The position numbers and the translations under genes are program-made. From positions 2,914,001 through 2,978,000 of the forward strand of contig OZ244944.1 in the NCBI GenBank assembly GCA_965222335.1: DNA of 64,000 bases. Direction: 5' to 3'. Origin of the DNA: G965222335 sp965222335. Lineage in GTDB: Bacteria; Pseudomonadota; Gammaproteobacteria; Pseudomonadales; Halieaceae. Shown here piece after piece: positions 42,365-50,352 of this stretch (position 1 is its first letter; each line of letters opens with the position of its first letter). The notes under the pieces are model-generated. The model searched no databases. It was given only the letters and a program-made list of their open reading frames with translations, and was not told the origin of the DNA.

Positions 42365-43252
42365 ATGAGCGGAATTTGCACAGATCGAGTAGTGATTATC
42401 ACCGGCGCCGGCGGCGGCCTGGGTGCGGCCCACGCGCGGGTCCTGGCCAGCGAGGGCGCCAGCGTGATTGTCAACGACATCAACGAGGCGGCGGCCGCCG
42501 CGGTCGTCGAGGAAATTGAGCAGGCGGGCGGCAAGGCCGCGGTCAATACCTCCGACATCACGAACTACGAAGACAGTATGCAGGCCGTAAAGCAGGCGCT
42601 CGACAGCTTCGGCGGCCTGCACGCGGTGGTAAACAACGCGGGGATCAACCGCGACCGGATGTTCGCCTCCATGACCGAAGAGGAGTGGGACGCGATCATG
42701 GCGGTGCACCTGAAGGGGCACTTCTGTATCAGTTCCCACGCCGTGCATTACTGGCGCGGGCAATCCAAGGCCGGGGAGGCGGTGGACGCGCGCATCATCA
42801 ACACCACCTCCGGGGCTGGCCTGCAGGGCTCGGTGGGCCAGTCAAACTACGCCGCGGCCAAGGCCGGCATCGCCGCCCTGACCCTGAACCAGGCAGCGGA
42901 GTTGGGGCGTTATGGCGTCACCGCGAACGCGATTGCCCCGGCGGCGCGCACCGGCATGACCACCGCGGTGGAAGAGATGGCGGCGCGTATGGCCAAGCCC
43001 GAGGATGGCAGCTTCGACTACTGGGCGCCGGAAAATGTGTCGCCGCTGGTCGCCTTCCTGGCATCGCCCCAGTCGGCGGATATCACCGGACGGGTGTTCG
43101 AGGCAGAAGGGGGCAAGATCTCCATCGCCGACGGCTGGCGCACTACAGAAGGCCTGGACAAGGGTGATCGCTGGCAGCCCGCGGAACTCCAATCCGCGGT
43201 AGCAGGGCTGGTGGCGAAGGAAGTCTCGGCGCAAAAAGTTTACGGGACCTGA
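42365..43252 (+). CDS. Short-chain dehydrogenase/reductase of the steroid cluster
   Basis: 295 residues. Cofactor motif TGAGGGLGAAHARVL (residues ~14-28), NNAG in the middle, and catalytic Ser/Tyr/Lys in NTTSGAGLQGSVGQSNYAAAKAG. The length and GGLGAAHA motif resemble the HSD17B4-type SDR of HIP clusters (Rv3548c-like, from memory) rather than IpdF. It probably oxidises a hydroxyacyl-CoA in beta-oxidation of a ring fragment. AGGAGAG lies before the ATG. The dehydrogenase pair follows after five bases. Confidence 0.85.
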   Translation: MSGICTDRVVIITGAGGGLGAAHARVLASEGASVIVNDINEAAAAAVVEEIEQAGGKAAVNTSDITNYEDSMQAVKQALDSFGGLHAVVNNAGINRDRMFASMTEEEWDAIMAVHLKGHFCISSHAVHYWRGQSKAGEAVDARIINTTSGAGLQGSVGQSNYAAAKAGIAALTLNQAAELGRYGVTANAIAPAARTGMTTAVEEMAARMAKPEDGSFDYWAPENVSPLVAFLASPQSADITGRVFEAEGGKISIADGWRTTEGLDKGDRWQPAELQSAVAGLVAKEVSAQKVYGT

Positions 43253-43257
43253 GCCTT

Positions 43258-44427
43258 ATGGATTTCGCCTTCACCGAAGAACAGCAGATGATCCGCGACA
43301 CCGCCGCGGCCTTCTTGGCGGAAGTGTCCACCAGTACCGCCGTGCGCGAGGCCATGGCGACCGAGCGCGGCTACGACCCGGTGCTTTGGCAGAGAGTGTG
43401 CGGGGAAATGTTCTGGCCGGCGATCCACGTCCCCGAGGCCCACGGCGGCATGGGGCTGGGCTACGTCGAGCTGGTGGCAATGATGGAGCAGATGGGGCGC
43501 TACCTGTTCTGCGCGCCTTTTTTCTCTACCGTTTGCCTGGGCGTCAACGCGCTGCTGGTGGCCGGCGACGAAGCGCAGCAGGCGCGTTATTTGCCCGAGA
43601 TTGTCGCCGGCAAGACCGCGACCCTGGCCTACGCGGCGCCCTCGGGCGGCTGGGACAGTGACGCAGTGACGGCGACCGTCGAGTCCCGCGGGGACGGTTA
43701 CCAGCTGCAAGGCTGCTACCGCTATGTTCCGGACGGGCACACGGCGGACCTGCTGGTGGTGGCCGCCCGCGAACCGGGAAGCCGGGGCGAAGCTGGCATC
43801 AGCCTGTTTGTCCTGCCGGCAGATACGCCCGGCATAGAGCGCCGCTGGCTACCCACCATGGACCAGACGCGCAAACAGGCGGAGCTTGTTTTTACCGACG
43901 TGACGGTGCCGCCGGATGCCCTGCTGGGCGAGGCCGGGCAGGGGGCTGCGAGCCTCGCGCGGATCCTGGACCTGGCCCGGGTGGGCATCGCCGCGGACCA
44001 GGTGGGTGGCGCCCAGCAAGCACTGGATATCACCCTCGACTACCTGCAGGAGCGGGTCCAGTTCGGACGGGTTATTGCCTCCTATCAGGCGGTGAAACAC
44101 AAGGCTGCGGATATGATGGTCCAGGCCGAGGCGGCACGCTCGGCGCTGTATTACGCCGCCTGCGTCGCAGACGAGGCGCTGCAGGGCGGCACTTTGGCGA
44201 ATGAACTGGCCGAGGCGGCGGGCATCGCCAAGGCCTATTGCTCCGAGGCCTACTTCTTCAACGCCGGCTGCGGCATTCAGCTGCACGGCGGCGTCGGCTT
44301 TACCTCGGAATACGACATCCAGCTTTATTTCAAGCGCGCCCGCTCGACCGAGAGTTTCCTCGGTGACGGCGCCTGGCATCGGGAGCGCCTGGCGCGCGCA
44401 ATCCTGGACGGGGAGGACGCGGCATGA
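43258..44427 (+). CDS. Acyl-CoA dehydrogenase, first of the second pair
   Basis: 389 residues. Acyl-CoA dehydrogenase domains are present (N-terminal FTEEQQMIRDTAAAFLAE, QFGRVIASYQAVKHKAADMMV in the C-terminal domain, HGGVGFTSEYDIQLYFKRAR), but the usual YEGT-NEIQR end is missing. It looks like a beta-type subunit working with the next gene, whose ATG overlaps its stop by four bases. In the HIP pathway a second heteromeric dehydrogenase (FadE31/FadE32-like) acts on MOODA-CoA after C-ring opening; this pair is the candidate (inference). Confidence 0.83.
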   Translation: MDFAFTEEQQMIRDTAAAFLAEVSTSTAVREAMATERGYDPVLWQRVCGEMFWPAIHVPEAHGGMGLGYVELVAMMEQMGRYLFCAPFFSTVCLGVNALLVAGDEAQQARYLPEIVAGKTATLAYAAPSGGWDSDAVTATVESRGDGYQLQGCYRYVPDGHTADLLVVAAREPGSRGEAGISLFVLPADTPGIERRWLPTMDQTRKQAELVFTDVTVPPDALLGEAGQGAASLARILDLARVGIAADQVGGAQQALDITLDYLQERVQFGRVIASYQAVKHKAADMMVQAEAARSALYYAACVADEALQGGTLANELAEAAGIAKAYCSEAYFFNAGCGIQLHGGVGFTSEYDIQLYFKRARSTESFLGDGAWHRERLARAILDGEDAA

Positions 44428-45611
44428 AGCTCAGTTTCAGTGCGGCCGATGAGCAGTTTCGCGAAGAGGTGGCGACCTGGCTGGCGGAAAACCTCAGCGG
44501 TGAATTCGAGTGCGTGCGCGGCCGCGGTGGTCCGGGCGACGAGCACCACCTGGTGCAGGAGCGGAAAGCCTGGGAGCGCCGCCTGCATGAGGGTGGCTGG
44601 ACCTGTATCGGCTGGCCCGAAGCCTACGGTGGGCGCGGCGCCAGTATCGAACAGCAGGTCATCTTTAACGAGGAATACGCGCGCGCGGGCGGGCCCGGGC
44701 GGATGGGCCATATCGGCGAGACCCTCACCGGTCCCACCCTGATCGCTTTCGGCAGCGAGGCCCAGCGGGAGCGTTACCTCCCGGGTATCCTGCGGGGCGA
44801 GGATTTCTGGTGCCAGGGATATTCCGAACCCAGCGCGGGCTCTGACCTTGCCAACGTCAAGACACGCGCCGTACTGGATGAGTCGGCAGGGGTATGGCGC
44901 CTCACCGGCCAGAAAGTCTGGACCTCCCTGGCCCACGAGTCAGAGTACTGCTTCGTGATCGCACGCACGGACCCCGACTCGGTGGGACACAAGGGCCTGG
45001 GCTTCTTCCTGCTGCGGATGGATCAGCCGGGCGTCTCGGTGAGGCCCATTGAGCAGATCACCGGGACCTCCGAATTCAATGAAGTCTTTTTCGACGATGC
45101 CGAGTGTGACGCCGATGATATCGTGGGCGCCCCGGGGGATGGCTGGAAAGTGGCCATGGGCCTGCTCGGGTTCGAGCGCGGGGTCTCCACCCTGGGCCAG
45201 CAGATGCTGTTCCAGAACGAGTTCGATGCGATTGTGGCGCTGGCCAAACGCAACGGCGCGGCCCGGGACCCGGCCCTGCGCCAGCGCATCGCCGATGCCC
45301 ACGTCGGCCTGCGGATCATGCGCTACAACAGCATGCGAATGCTCTCTGGCGGCGAGGACGGCAGCCTGCAGAAAGAGGCCATGATCTACAAGCTGTACTG
45401 GGCGACCTGGCACCGCAACCTGGGCAAGCTGGCGATGGACGTGATGGGGCAGGAGAGCGAAATCCTCGACGCCGCACCCTATGAACTCAATCGCCTGCAG
45501 TCGATGTACCTGTTTACCCGGGCCGACACGATCTACGGCGGCACCAACCAGATCCAGCGCAATATTATCGCCGAGCGGGCGTTAGGCATGCCCCGAGAGC
45601 CCAGGGGTTGA
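44424..45611 (+). CDS. Acyl-CoA dehydrogenase, second of the second pair
   Basis: 395 residues with full dehydrogenase architecture: YSEPSAGSDLANVKT, TGQKVWTSLAHESEYCF and the C-terminal NQIQRNIIAERALG. The common YEGT Glu is Gly here (IYGGTNQIQ), so the catalytic base must lie elsewhere or in the partner. The ATG overlaps the stop of the preceding dehydrogenase gene (ATGA), which argues for a one-to-one complex. It is clearly different from the first pair in its N-terminal region, so the two complexes probably act at different steps. Confidence 0.84.
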   Translation: MKLSFSAADEQFREEVATWLAENLSGEFECVRGRGGPGDEHHLVQERKAWERRLHEGGWTCIGWPEAYGGRGASIEQQVIFNEEYARAGGPGRMGHIGETLTGPTLIAFGSEAQRERYLPGILRGEDFWCQGYSEPSAGSDLANVKTRAVLDESAGVWRLTGQKVWTSLAHESEYCFVIARTDPDSVGHKGLGFFLLRMDQPGVSVRPIEQITGTSEFNEVFFDDAECDADDIVGAPGDGWKVAMGLLGFERGVSTLGQQMLFQNEFDAIVALAKRNGAARDPALRQRIADAHVGLRIMRYNSMRMLSGGEDGSLQKEAMIYKLYWATWHRNLGKLAMDVMGQESEILDAAPYELNRLQSMYLFTRADTIYGGTNQIQRNIIAERALGMPREPRG

Positions 45612-45653
45612 TACGTTTGTCGCGGGCCGCCGCAGGTGGCGCGATACGGCGTT

Positions 45654-45785
45654 GGCTGAATAAATTCAGACCTACAGGTGCGCTCGCGGGGCTAGCACCA
45701 TTCTGTCCCAGCCGCATGGCATGAGATGTAGGGCGAGTTCATTCGGCCAGGACCCCGGAAAATGTAGGGCCGAATTCATTCGGCC
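45654..45785. repeat. Cluster of three REP-like units
   Basis: One inverted unit (GGCTGAATAAATTCAGACC + TACA, 45654-45678) and two direct units (from 45727 and 45763, TGTAGGG...ATTCGGCC) fill the gap before the SDR gene. They match the pair at 37784-37861. An SDR start further upstream (45721) would be inside this repeat and is rejected. Confidence 0.8.
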
Positions 45786-45813
45786 GAAACACGCGACAAG
45801 AGGAATCAGACAA

Positions 45814-46605
45814 ATGGCATTAAAGGAACCGCCGCCCTACGTTTCAGGGCACAACCTGCTGGCGGGCAAATCCGTGCTGGTCACCGCGGCTGCCGGCGCC
45901 GGGATCGGTTTCGCGGCCGCCACGCGGGCGGCTGAAGAGGGCGCCCGCGCGGTGATGATCAGCGATGTCCACGAGGGCCGGCTGGAGAAAGCCGTGGCTG
46001 CCCTGCGCGAATCCTCAGGCCTGGACGCGGTGTATGGAAAACTTGCGGATGTGACTGACGAAGAACAGGTGCAGGCGCTGGTGGACGAGGCCGAGTCCCG
46101 CCTCGAGGGCGTCGATATCCTGATCAACAACGCCGGCCTCGGCGGCACTCGCCTGCTGGTGGATATGCCCGACGACGAGTGGTCGCGGGTGCTCGATATC
46201 ACCCTCACCGGCACCATGCGCATGACCCGCGCCATGCTGCGCAAAATGCAGCCCCGCGGCGCCGGCGTGATCGTCAACAACGCCTCCGTACTCGGCTGGC
46301 GCGCGCAGAAGGAGCAGTGCCACTACGCCGCCGCCAAGGCCGGCGTCATGGCCCTCACCCGCTGTGCCGCCCTCGAAGCCGCCGACCACGGCGTTCGCAT
46401 CAATGCGGTGTCGCCCTCGATCGCCTTCCACGAGTTCCTGAAGAAAACCACGCCGATGGAATTGCTGGAGGAACTCGCGGCGAAGGAGGCCTTTGGTCGT
46501 GCCGCCGAAGTGTGGGAGGTCGCCAATGTGATGATGTTCCTGGCTTCGGATTACTCTGGCTATATGACTGGCGAGATTGTTTCGTGCTCCAGTCAGCGCG
46601 CATGA
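45814..46605 (+). CDS. ipdF: IpdF-like short-chain dehydrogenase
   Basis: 263 residues from the ATG at 45814 behind AGAGGAA. Cofactor motif VLVTAAAGAGIGFAAA (Ala-rich variant of the SDR glycine motif), NNAGLGG, and active-site Ser/Tyr/Lys in NNASVLGWRAQKEQCHYAAAKAG. Length and these motifs closely recall mycobacterial IpdF (Rv3559c), which oxidises the C5 hydroxyl of a HIP-derived CoA ester. It is the last gene of the contiguous HIP set. The identification rests on remembered sequence, so it should be confirmed by alignment. Confidence 0.78.
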   Translation: MALKEPPPYVSGHNLLAGKSVLVTAAAGAGIGFAAATRAAEEGARAVMISDVHEGRLEKAVAALRESSGLDAVYGKLADVTDEEQVQALVDEAESRLEGVDILINNAGLGGTRLLVDMPDDEWSRVLDITLTGTMRMTRAMLRKMQPRGAGVIVNNASVLGWRAQKEQCHYAAAKAGVMALTRCAALEAADHGVRINAVSPSIAFHEFLKKTTPMELLEELAAKEAFGRAAEVWEVANVMMFLASDYSGYMTGEIVSCSSQRA

Positions 46606-46636
46606 GTGGTAAGGCAGCTTCCGGGCCATTCTATGC

Positions 46637-47007
46637 GGCGGCGAAGGCGCGGGGGCTGCGAAACGGCCATGCTCCGTCGGTCGCGCGGTTTGGTGTGCCA
46701 TACAGCCATGGTGGTTCTGTGAAGATTTGGGCTCCGACACTGCTTCCAGAGAGCCCTCGCGTGCCCACCTGCGCAGAGCGCGGCCTGATGGTTTCGCAAC
46801 CCCGCGCCTCGGGACCATTCTATCCGGCGTCGAAGGCGCGGGGGCTGTGAAACGGCCATGCTCCGTCGGTCGCGCGGTTTGGTGTGCCACACAGCCATGG
46901 TGGTTGCGTGAAGATTTGGACTCTGACATAGCTTCCAGAGAGCCCCTGCGCGCCCACCTGCGCAGAGCGTGGCCTGATGGTTTCGCAACCCCCGCGCCTT
47001 CGCCGCC
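46637..47007. mobile_element. Duplicated element bounded by 28-bp terminal inverted repeats
   Basis: The left end GGCGGCGAAGGCGCGGGGG (46637-46664 in full) is the reverse complement of the right end (46980-47007) with one mismatch in 28. Inside, a unit of ~185 bp is present twice in direct orientation with a period of 189 bp (46626-46810 and 46815-47000), about 90% identical by eye. The junction between the units also carries a degenerate right end and left end back to back. No transposase is encoded. The layout fits a tandemly duplicated MITE-like or palindromic intergenic element. Confidence 0.65.
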
Positions 47008-47013
47008 TGGTGC

Positions 47014-47026
47014 GGGGGGGGGGGGG
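47014..47026 (+). repeat. Homopolymer tract of 13 G
   Basis: Thirteen consecutive G follow the right terminal repeat by six bases. Such tracts vary in length by slippage, and length here may also be a sequencing uncertainty. It lies 260 bases before the thiolase gene and outside any coding frame. Confidence 0.9.
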
Positions 47027-47092
47027 CAGCATTCCTCGCGTCGCCGGAAAATCTGGATCGAAGCATGATATAAAAGTTTTCCGCCAAGCAGA

Positions 47093-47206
47093 GGCGCCAG
47101 GGCGGGAAAGGCCCTAGAGGAACCGTCAGCGGCAAGGAAGCCGCTGCCGAGCCCCCAGGGAAGGGTTCACGGCGTGTTCCGTAAGGGCCTTTCCCGTTCT
47201 GGTGCC
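47093..47206 (+). ncRNA. 114-bp inverted-repeat element able to fold as a three-way junction
   Basis: The outer arms (47093-47115 and 47184-47206) pair over 23 positions with three mismatches, the inner 13 being perfect (CGGGAAAGGCCCT). Inside, GGAAC (47119-47123) pairs with GTTCC (47176-47180), and CAGCGGC-AAGGAA-GCCGCTG (47127-47146) is a perfect hairpin. A second, weaker stem can form from the Pro-codon-like C run and GGGTTC. It may be a dispersed intergenic repeat, an RNA or a leader of the thiolase gene; no known RNA family is recognised. Confidence 0.4.
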
Positions 47207-47288
47207 GGTTAAGTATCTCCAGGCAGCCAAAAAATTCAGTGCATCCATCACAACCTGAAACACAATCACCAATAAACCGAGGTCAATC

Positions 47289-48491
47289 ATGAGAGAAGCC
47301 GTCATAGTCAGCACCGCCCGCACCCCGATTGGTAAAGCCTTCCGCGGCGCCTTCAACGACACCGAGGCCCCCGCCATGGGCGGTCATGTGGTGCGCGCGG
47401 CGGTGGAGCGTGCGGGTGTGGACCCCACCATGGTCGACGATGTGATCATGGGCGCGGCCGCCCAGCAGGGTACCCAGGCTTACAACCTTGGCCGCCTCTG
47501 CGGCATCGCCGGTGGCCTGCCGGACACCACCGCGGGGATGACCATGGACCGGCAGTGCTCCTCCGGCCTGATGACCATCGCCACCGCCGCCAAGGCGATC
47601 ATGTGTAACGAATACGACGTCGCGGTGGCCGGTGGGCTGGAGTCTATCTCCCTGGTCCAGAACAAGCACAAGAACAGCTACCGCAACGTGTCGCAAACAG
47701 TGCTGGATATCTCGCCCCGGGCCTACATCCAGATGATCGAGACCGCCGAGATCGTGTCCGAGCGCTACGGTATCAGCCGCGACCTCCAGGATGAGTACTC
47801 CCTGCAGAGCCAGCTACGCACGGCCCGGGCCCAGGAAGCTGGCGCCTTTGCCGACGAGATTGTGCCCATGACCACGCGCAAGGCGGTCTACAACAAGGAA
47901 ACCGGGGAAACCCATTTTGAGACCGTGAACCTGGAGCAGGACGAGGGCAATCGCCCGTCCACCACCCTGGAGGGCCTGCAGTCCCTGGAGCCGGTGTTCA
48001 AGGGCGGCGAGTTTGTCAGCCAGGGGCAGTTCATCACTGCGGGCAACGCCTCCCAGCTCTCGGACGGCGCCTCTGCCTGCGTCCTGATGGACAGCCAGCT
48101 GGCGGAGCGGCAGGGCCTGCAACCCCTGGGCATCTATCGCGGCCTGGCGGTCTCCGGCTGCGCCGCGGACGAGATGGGCATCGGTCCGGTGTTTGCGATT
48201 CCCCGACTGCTGCAGCGTCATCACCTCAGCGTCGACGATATCGGTCTGTGGGAGCTGAACGAGGCCTTCGCCTGCCAGGTAATCTACTGCCGCGACCAGC
48301 TCGGCATCGACAATGACAAGCTCAACGTGAATGGCGGCGCTATTGCCATCGGCCACCCCTTCGGCATGAGCGGCGCCCGCATGGTGGGTCACGCCCTGAT
48401 CGAGGGCCGTCGTCGCGGTGCGCGCTACGTGGTGGTGACCATGTGTATCGGCGGCGGCATGGGCGCTGCAGGGCTGTTTGAGGTGGCCTGA
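47289..48491 (+). CDS. Acetyl-CoA acyltransferase (thiolase)
   Basis: 400 residues. Nucleophile Cys90 (GMTMDRQCSSGLMTIATAAKAIM), NEAFACQV, GHPFGMSGARM and the second Cys in CIGGGMGAAGLFEV are complete. It is a general beta-oxidation-type thiolase, distinct from FadA6, and could finish the degradation of side chains or ring fragments. It is separated from the steroid genes by the repeat-rich region, so it may be its own transcript. The closing GAGGTCAATC before ATG provides a moderate ribosome site. Confidence 0.9.
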   Translation: MREAVIVSTARTPIGKAFRGAFNDTEAPAMGGHVVRAAVERAGVDPTMVDDVIMGAAAQQGTQAYNLGRLCGIAGGLPDTTAGMTMDRQCSSGLMTIATAAKAIMCNEYDVAVAGGLESISLVQNKHKNSYRNVSQTVLDISPRAYIQMIETAEIVSERYGISRDLQDEYSLQSQLRTARAQEAGAFADEIVPMTTRKAVYNKETGETHFETVNLEQDEGNRPSTTLEGLQSLEPVFKGGEFVSQGQFITAGNASQLSDGASACVLMDSQLAERQGLQPLGIYRGLAVSGCAADEMGIGPVFAIPRLLQRHHLSVDDIGLWELNEAFACQVIYCRDQLGIDNDKLNVNGGAIAIGHPFGMSGARMVGHALIEGRRRGARYVVVTMCIGGGMGAAGLFEVA

Positions 48492-48527
48492 CGCCGCCCG
48501 CTCAGTCATCTGCCGTTCAGGTGGCTG

Positions 48528-48536
48528 TGCTACACT
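48528..48536 (+). promoter_or_regulatory. Extended -10 promoter candidate for the gsp operon
   Basis: TGCTACACT is an extended -10 element, identical to the one before fabV. No good -35 is seen 17 bases upstream. Transcription would start near 48543, about 57 bases before gspE. Confidence 0.4.
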
Positions 48537-48599
48537 GGCGCCGTTTTAATCCGGGCAATGGGGCCCGGGTGCATGACAGCGAACAGTCGACGGCGAAGC

Positions 48600-50345
48600 A
48601 TGAGCAAGATAGGGGAACTGCTGGTCCAGCAGGGCAAAATATCCGAGCGCGATGTGGAGCGTACCCTGCTCGCACAGCAGGAGATGGGCGATTTTTTCGG
48701 CCAGGTGCTGGTCAAGCTGGGCCTGGTGTCAGACCTGGATCTGGCAATCGCCCTGAGCGAGCAGCTGGACATTCCCCTGCAGGGCGCTGATGCCTACCCG
48801 GAAGAACCCATCCGCCTGGACGGCGTGGCTCAGGAGTTCCTGTTCAGCAACGCGGTGGTGCCGGTGGCCCATACCGAAGAGCAGATCACCTTTGCCGCGA
48901 CCGTGCCCCAGGATCCTTTCATTGCCAAGGCCCTGGCGATGGCCCTGGACGCTCCGGTGCGCATCGTCCTCGGGCTGGAAGCCGATATCAACAAGGCCCT
49001 GCAGCGCCAGTCCCGCGCGGACGAGGTGGAGGAAGAGGACGACCTCGGGGACCAGTTCGGCGGCCAGAGCGACGATGAATTTATCGAGCACCTGCGGGAT
49101 CTGGCCAGTGAGGCCCCGGTCATTCGCCTGGTTAACCAGCTGATTCACCGCGCCGTGGATGTGGGCGCATCGGACATCCATATCGAGCCCTTCGAGGACG
49201 GCCTGCACCTGCGTTACCGCGTGGACGGCGTCCTCCAGGACAGCCGCGAGGCCCCCCCGGCCAACCTGGGGCCGGCGATCGCCTCGCGCATCAAGCTGCT
49301 GTCGCACATGAATATTGCCGAGCGGCGCCTGCCCCAGGACGGGCGCATCATGACCCGGGTCAAGGGGCATGAGCTGGACCTGCGGGTCTCCACCATTCCC
49401 ACGGTGCACGGCGAGAGCATTGTGATGCGGGTCCTGGACCGCGAGAGCATTCGTCTCAGCCTGCCGGACATGGGTTTCTCCGCGGATACCCTGCGCCGTT
49501 ACCAGGGCCTGCTGGACAGCCCCCACGGGGTCCTGCTGGTAACCGGGCCCACCGGTTCCGGTAAAACCACCACGCTGTATGCCTCACTGGCGTCGCTCGA
49601 CTCCGAGCAGCTGAAAATCATCACCGTGGAAGACCCGGTGGAATACCAGCTGCAGGGCGTCAACCAGATTCAGGTGCAGGCCCAGATTGAATTGAATTTT
49701 GCCCGCGCCCTGCGCGCGATCCTGCGCCAGGACCCTGACATCATCATGATCGGGGAGATGCGCGACACCGAGACCGCGCAGATCGGCGTGCAGTCTGCCC
49801 TGACCGGGCACCTGGTCCTGTCGACCCTGCACACCAACACCGCCGCCGGCGCCATTACCCGCCTGGAAGACATGGGCGTAGAGCGCTACCTCATCACCTC
49901 CGCGGTGAACGGCGTGTTGGCGCAGCGCCTGGTGCGGACCCTGTGCAAGCACTGCAAGCACGAGGTGGCGCTGGCACCGGAGGCGATCCGTCGCTACGGG
50001 CTGGCGCCCTTCCTCGCCGACGGCCAGACCTCGGTATACCAGGCCAGTGGCTGCGAGCACTGCCTGGACTCCGGCTATGCCGGGCGCACCTCGATCCACG
50101 AGCTGTTTGTCCTCGACGAGGAGATGCACCGCGTAATCATGTCCGGCGCCGACGCGACCCTGCTGCACGCGGCTGCGCGCAAACAGGGCATGGTCACCCT
50201 GTACGAGGATGGCCTGCGCAAGGTAGTGAGCGGCAAGACCTCCCTGGAAGAGGTGATGCGCGTGACCCAGGACCAGAGCGAGTCGGAAGAAGACGTTGCC
50301 CGGGTCCAGGCACAGCTCGCCGATATGACCTCTCCCGCGGCCTGA
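48600..50345 (+). CDS. gspE: Type II secretion ATPase GspE (XpsE type)
   Basis: 581 residues from the ATG at 48600 (SKIGELLVQQGKIS, the usual N1 domain start); in-frame starts at 48558 and 48573 lack a better ribosome site. N1E/N2E domains (~1-140), then Walker A GPTGSGKTTTLY (~315-326), Asp box, Walker B-like DPDIIMIGEMRD and His box HLVLSTLHTN. The zinc-binding CxxC pair is CKHCKHE (~449) plus CEHCLDSGYAG. This cytoplasmic hexamer powers pseudopilus assembly together with GspL and GspF. First gene of an eleven-gene operon. Confidence 0.95.
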   Translation: MSKIGELLVQQGKISERDVERTLLAQQEMGDFFGQVLVKLGLVSDLDLAIALSEQLDIPLQGADAYPEEPIRLDGVAQEFLFSNAVVPVAHTEEQITFAATVPQDPFIAKALAMALDAPVRIVLGLEADINKALQRQSRADEVEEEDDLGDQFGGQSDDEFIEHLRDLASEAPVIRLVNQLIHRAVDVGASDIHIEPFEDGLHLRYRVDGVLQDSREAPPANLGPAIASRIKLLSHMNIAERRLPQDGRIMTRVKGHELDLRVSTIPTVHGESIVMRVLDRESIRLSLPDMGFSADTLRRYQGLLDSPHGVLLVTGPTGSGKTTTLYASLASLDSEQLKIITVEDPVEYQLQGVNQIQVQAQIELNFARALRAILRQDPDIIMIGEMRDTETAQIGVQSALTGHLVLSTLHTNTAAGAITRLEDMGVERYLITSAVNGVLAQRLVRTLCKHCKHEVALAPEAIRRYGLAPFLADGQTSVYQASGCEHCLDSGYAGRTSIHELFVLDEEMHRVIMSGADATLLHAAARKQGMVTLYEDGLRKVVSGKTSLEEVMRVTQDQSESEEDVARVQAQLADMTSPAA

Positions 50346-50352
50346 GCCTGTC

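Larger units (their letters stand above)
46606..47288. other. 683-bp repeat-rich intergenic region without genes
   Basis: Between ipdF and the second thiolase there is no believable gene. It contains a duplicated element with terminal inverted repeats, a run of 13 G and a 114-bp folded element, listed separately. Open frames across the duplication on the minus strand only mirror the repeat. Confidence 0.8.

Noticed and set aside
45721..45813. Upstream in-frame start of the IpdF-like gene at 45721
   Set aside because: It would translate REP-like repeats; the ATG at 45814 has a good ribosome site and the normal family start.
46015..47135. Minus-strand frames encoding repeated KPRDRRSMAVSQPP segments
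   Set aside because: They run through the duplicated intergenic element and the end of ipdF; the protein repeats only mirror the DNA duplication, and no ribosome site fits.
46600..47290. tRNA or rRNA genes in the repeat-rich gap
   Set aside because: No cloverleaf with TTCGA-type loop or CCA end and no rRNA-like conserved stretch was found; likewise elsewhere in the window.
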